Below, piece after piece: positions 31,443-34,644 of a stretch of 34,644 bases of DNA. Position numbers and translations under genes: made by a program. Source of the stretch: JAWLHA01 sp041690535 (GTDB lineage Bacteria > Pseudomonadota > Gammaproteobacteria > Thiohalomonadales > Thiohalomonadaceae); contig JAWLHA010000049.1 of NCBI GenBank assembly GCA_041690535.1, positions 1 to 34,644 of the forward strand, in the 5' to 3' direction. A model generated the notes under the pieces. The model saw only the letters and a program-made list of their open reading frames with translations, searched no databases and was not told the origin of the DNA. Positions within the stretch are counted from its first letter, which is position 1, and each line of letters opens with the position of its first letter.

Positions 31443-33176
31443 TTGAATCACCGTAAGCGCATCGTGCGCCGTGCCGCGGCCGAGATTCCCCCGGAGCTGG
31501 CCGGGTTGCGTCCCGTGCTGGCGCGGGTCGTCGCCGCGCGGCAGTTGCAGGACAGTCGGGAGCTGGAGCACGCCCTGGAACATCTCGCGCCCTATCACTC
31601 ACTTGTGGGCATCGAGGCGGCCATCGCTCTGCTGGCCGATGCACTCGTGCAGCGCCAGCGTATTCTGGTGGTGGGCGACTTCGATGCCGATGGGGCCACC
31701 AGCACCGCGGTGGCGGTTCGGGCGCTGCAGGCCATGGGGGCGCGGGAGGTGGACTTTCTCGTACCAAACCGGTTCGAATATGGATACGGTCTCACCCCCG
31801 AGATCGTGGCGGTGGCCCGCGAGCGGGGCCCGGACCTGATCGTCACGGTGGACAACGGCATCTCCAGCATCGCGGGGGTCCGGGCGGCCCGGGAGGCGGG
31901 GATCCGGGTGCTGGTCACCGACCACCACCTGCCGGGCGCGGAGTTGCCGGAGGCCGATGCCATCGTCAATCCCAATCAGCCGGGGGACCCGTTTCCCAGC
32001 AAGAACCTGGCCGGCGTGGGGGTGATCTTCTACCTCATGTCGGCGCTGCGTGCCCACCTCCGGGAGGCAGGCTGGTTCGCCGATCAAGGGATCGGGGAGC
32101 CCAACCTGGCGCGGCTGCTCGATTTAGTGGCACTGGGCACCGTGGCCGATGTGGTCCCTCTGGACCACAATAACCGCATTCTGGTGGCGCAAGGCCTGGC
32201 CCGCATTCGCGCCGGTGTGGCCTGCGCAGGGATCCTTGCCCTGACCGAGGTGGCCGGTCGCCGGCGCGAACAATTGGTGTCGGCGGATCTGGGATTCGCC
32301 GTGGGGCCGCGGCTCAATGCCGCAGGCCGTCTCGACGACATGACCCTCGGGATCCGCTGTCTGCTCACCGATGAGCCTGAGGAGGCACGGCGGCTCGCCT
32401 TCGAACTCGACCGGTTGAATCGGGAGCGGCGCAGCATTGAAGAGGAGATGCGCGAGCAGGCCTTGAGTGAGCTCAAGCGCGCGCAGTGGGATGCGCAGGA
32501 ACGCCTGCCCCTGGGCCTCTGCCTGTACGATCCCGCGTGGCATGAGGGGGTGATCGGCATTCTCGCCTCCCGTATCAAGGAGCGGGTCCACCGCCCCGTA
32601 ATTGTCTTTACGGATGCCAGTAACGGGCAGATCAAGGGATCGGCCCGCTCCATTCCCGGGCTCCACATCCGCGATGCCCTCGACGCCATCGCCGCCCGCC
32701 ACCCCGAGCTGCTGACGAAGTTCGGCGGACATGCCATGGCGGCCGGACTCACTCTGGAGCGGGAGGCGCTGGCGCCGTTCAGCGGCGCCTTCGACCAGGA
32801 GGTGCGGCGACATCTCTGCGCGGAGGATGTGGAGGGCGTCGTGCTGAGCGACGGGGCCTTGGCGCCCGACGAGGCCACCCTGGAGACGGCGGAACTGCTG
32901 CGCAATGCCGCGCCCTGGGGGCAGGGCTTTCCGGAGCCGCTGTTCGACGGCGAGTTCGACGTGGTCCAGCAGCGCGTGGTGGGGGAGCGTCACCTGAAGC
33001 TGGTGGTGAAATGGCCTCAGGGGCGCTCCTGCCTGGACGTCATCGCATTCAATGCCGATTTTGACCAATGGGCCGCCGCGGGTGAGCGGATCCGCCTGGC
33101 CTATCGCCTCTCGGTGAACGAGTTCCGGGGAGAGCGGACCGTGCAGTTGATCGCCGAGCACGTCGAGCCCATGTAG
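31443..33176 (+). CDS. recJ: Single-stranded-DNA-specific exonuclease RecJ
   Basis: 577 residues from a TTG at 31443, the same length as E. coli RecJ; GGGAG sits 8 bases ahead. The frame opens at a GTG at 31395 inside the previous gene, which is less likely. RecJ degrades ssDNA 5' to 3' in RecF-pathway recombination and mismatch repair. DHH-superfamily motifs: VVGDFDADGATSTAV, IVTVDNGISS, VLVTDHHLPG, LVALGTVADVVPL; then GPRLNAAGRLDDM and the DHHA1 domain with GLCLYDPAWHEGVIGILASRIKE, GSARSIPGLHIRDAL and KFGGHAMAAG. An OB-fold domain ends it. pabB follows after 5 bp. Confidence 0.95.
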   Translation: MNHRKRIVRRAAAEIPPELAGLRPVLARVVAARQLQDSRELEHALEHLAPYHSLVGIEAAIALLADALVQRQRILVVGDFDADGATSTAVAVRALQAMGAREVDFLVPNRFEYGYGLTPEIVAVARERGPDLIVTVDNGISSIAGVRAAREAGIRVLVTDHHLPGAELPEADAIVNPNQPGDPFPSKNLAGVGVIFYLMSALRAHLREAGWFADQGIGEPNLARLLDLVALGTVADVVPLDHNNRILVAQGLARIRAGVACAGILALTEVAGRRREQLVSADLGFAVGPRLNAAGRLDDMTLGIRCLLTDEPEEARRLAFELDRLNRERRSIEEEMREQALSELKRAQWDAQERLPLGLCLYDPAWHEGVIGILASRIKERVHRPVIVFTDASNGQIKGSARSIPGLHIRDALDAIAARHPELLTKFGGHAMAAGLTLEREALAPFSGAFDQEVRRHLCAEDVEGVVLSDGALAPDEATLETAELLRNAAPWGQGFPEPLFDGEFDVVQQRVVGERHLKLVVKWPQGRSCLDVIAFNADFDQWAAAGERIRLAYRLSVNEFRGERTVQLIAEHVEPM

Positions 33177-33181
33177 CCGCC

Positions 33182-34549
33182 ATGGCCGCCCCATTCCTCC
33201 ACGAGCTACCCTACACCACCGACGGTGCGCAGCTGTTCGGGGCGGTGGCCCACGAGCCGTGGGCGATGTTCCTGGACAGCGGTCCCGAACCGGGGCGCCT
33301 CGGGCGGGTGGACATCATCGTGGCTCGACCCGTGGCCACTGTCATCTCCCGGGAGGGGCAGACGGTCGTGGAGGAGGGGGGAGGTGTCACCTCCAGCCTG
33401 GAAGATCCCCTTGCGGTTCTTCGGTGGCATCTGCCCGACGGAGGGCGCCGCCCGGCCGAGGTGCCGTTCGCGGGTGGGGCGCTGGGATACGTCGGTTATG
33501 ACCTCGCCTGGCGGCTGGAGCCGCTGGCCACGGCCAAGGGACCCGATCACGGGTTCCCCGAGATGGCCGTGGGGCTGTACAACTGGGCGGTGGTCGTCGA
33601 TCACGGGGCGCGACGTTGCTGGCTCGCCGGTGGGCTGCTCGCCCCCGTCCCGCCCGCGGAGCAACAAGCGCTGCTTGAACTCTTCTCGGATCCGGGGCCG
33701 CGCAGCGCTCAGTTCTGCGCTGTCGGTCCGGTGTTGAGTGAATGGGGCGAGGGGGATTATGAGCGGGCGTTCCGGCGGGTCCAGAGTTACCTGCGGGAGG
33801 GGGACTGCTATCAGGTGAACCTGGCCCGTCGCTGGTCCGTTCCCGTGGCGGGTGACCCCTGGGCGGGATTCCAGGCGTTGCGGCAGATCAATCCTGCCCC
33901 CTTTTCCGCTTATCTGAATTTTCCTTTTGGGCAGATCCTCAGCTGTTCTCCCGAACGCTTCCTTCGCCTCTGCGGCGGGCGGGTGGAGACCCGCCCCATC
34001 AAGGGGACCCGCCCCCGCAGCGAGGACCCCGAGAAGGATCGGTCCGTGGCCGAGGAGCTCTCGCGCAGCACCAAGGATCGGGCCGAGAATGTCATGATTG
34101 TCGATCTGCTGCGCAATGATCTCGGCAGGAGTTGTGCGGTGGGCAGCGTGCAGGTTCCGGAACTGTTCAAATTGGAAAGCTTCGCCACCGTGCACCATCT
34201 GGTCAGCACCGTCACCGGGAGGCTCGGCCCGGGAGAGGACGCCTTGAGCCTGCTGCGGGCGTGTTTCCCGGGAGGTTCCATCACCGGTGCGCCCAAGCGG
34301 CGGGCCATGGAGATCATCGAGGAGCTGGAGGCCCATCGCCGGGGCGTCTATTGCGGCGCCATCGGCTATGTGGGGGCCGATGGGGAGATGGACACCAGCA
34401 TTGCCATTCGCACGGCCACCCTGGCCGAGGGCATACTGCGCTTCTGGGCGGGTGGTGGCGTGGTCATCGACTCCGAGTGCCAGGCGGAATACCGGGAGAC
34501 CCTCGACAAGGCCGCGGCCTTCCTGCGCTTCTGCGAAGCCATCTCCTAG
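33182..34549 (+). CDS. pabB: Aminodeoxychorismate synthase component I
   Basis: 455 residues, normal length. It makes 4-amino-4-deoxychorismate from chorismate, with ammonia from PabA, for folate. The N-terminal anthranilate-synthase-like domain (about 1-150) has FAGGALGYVGYDLAWRLE. The chorismate-binding domain has YLREGDCYQVNLARRWSV, YLNFPFGQILSCSPERFLR and the motif RPIKGTRPR, where Lys distinguishes PabB from TrpE (Ala). ENVMIVDLLRNDLGR, FPGGSITGAPKRRAMEIIEELE and GGGVVIDSECQAEY follow. The stop codon TAG shares its last base with repeat family 1 copy 3. pabA and trp genes are not nearby. Confidence 0.94.
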   Translation: MAAPFLHELPYTTDGAQLFGAVAHEPWAMFLDSGPEPGRLGRVDIIVARPVATVISREGQTVVEEGGGVTSSLEDPLAVLRWHLPDGGRRPAEVPFAGGALGYVGYDLAWRLEPLATAKGPDHGFPEMAVGLYNWAVVVDHGARRCWLAGGLLAPVPPAEQQALLELFSDPGPRSAQFCAVGPVLSEWGEGDYERAFRRVQSYLREGDCYQVNLARRWSVPVAGDPWAGFQALRQINPAPFSAYLNFPFGQILSCSPERFLRLCGGRVETRPIKGTRPRSEDPEKDRSVAEELSRSTKDRAENVMIVDLLRNDLGRSCAVGSVQVPELFKLESFATVHHLVSTVTGRLGPGEDALSLLRACFPGGSITGAPKRRAMEIIEELEAHRRGVYCGAIGYVGADGEMDTSIAIRTATLAEGILRFWAGGGVVIDSECQAEYRETLDKAAAFLRFCEAIS

Positions 34550-34644
34550 AGCACCGAACAGATAAATCCGACGCGCCCAACCTGTAGGGTGGATAAGCGC
34601 AGCGCATCCACCGTGCGGCGTCGAATTGGTGGATGCGCTGCGCT
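34549..34644 (+). repeat. REPIN-like composite element, family 1, copy 3 (cut by the window end)
   Basis: The outer end GAGCACCGAACAG (34549-34561) begins at the last base of the pabB stop. The short flank matches copy 2, the GTAG-footed left arm is 34584-34612 and the right arm starts at 34628 and runs off the window. Same orientation as copy 2. Confidence 0.8.

Overview
The window is chromosomal DNA from a high-GC gammaproteobacterium. The gene order accA-tilS-pyrG-kdsA-eno-ftsB-ispD-ispF-truD and surE-pcm-yqaA-nlpD-rpoS is the classic gammaproteobacterial arrangement. The GC richness, the hom-thrC-recJ block and the repeat content suggest a Chromatiales/Ectothiorhodospiraceae-like lineage; that placement is inference, not demonstrated. 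Almost all of the sequence is housekeeping. I found no phage, CRISPR, toxin-antitoxin or defence island and no RNA gene of a known class.

Layout. 1-5900 is a small envelope/accessory block: a LamB-like porin, a convergent M1-type metallopeptidase, a ChaN-like protein carrying a PDZ domain, a secreted PRC-barrel protein with its own near-consensus promoter and terminator, and a 73-residue membrane protein. 6189-15445 holds lipid, tRNA, nucleotide, LPS, glycolysis, division and isoprenoid genes, all on the plus strand. 15822-20968 is a minus-strand insertion between truD and surE: a Ca2+-type P-ATPase, an Aer-like PAS chemoreceptor and an SmrB-like nuclease. 21154-25128 is the stationary-phase/envelope operon surE-pcm-yqaA-nlpD-rpoS, ended by a strong terminator. 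25563-34549 holds an Mth938-domain gene, then alaA, hom and thrC (alanine and threonine synthesis), a COG4255-like gene, recJ and pabB.

The unusual content is in the gaps. Three copies of a composite palindromic element (15483-15664, 25223-25439, 34549-end) have the hallmarks of REPINs: GTAG-footed REP hairpins in inverted pairs, here enclosed by an extra outer inverted repeat. A second, unrelated inverted-repeat family has one nearly complete copy at each of 1-122 and 26069-26234 and a relic at 21049-21084. Just upstream of alaA lies what looks like the decayed N-terminus of a different aminotransferase (alaC type). The kdsA-eno gap encodes a leader with mutually exclusive hairpins, ftsB has a perfect 11-bp hairpin over its ribosome-binding region, and the Aer-like receptor gene has a CRP-like operator upstream.

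No wholly new multi-gene system is evident. The best candidates for something undescribed are the composite REPIN family and the eno leader.
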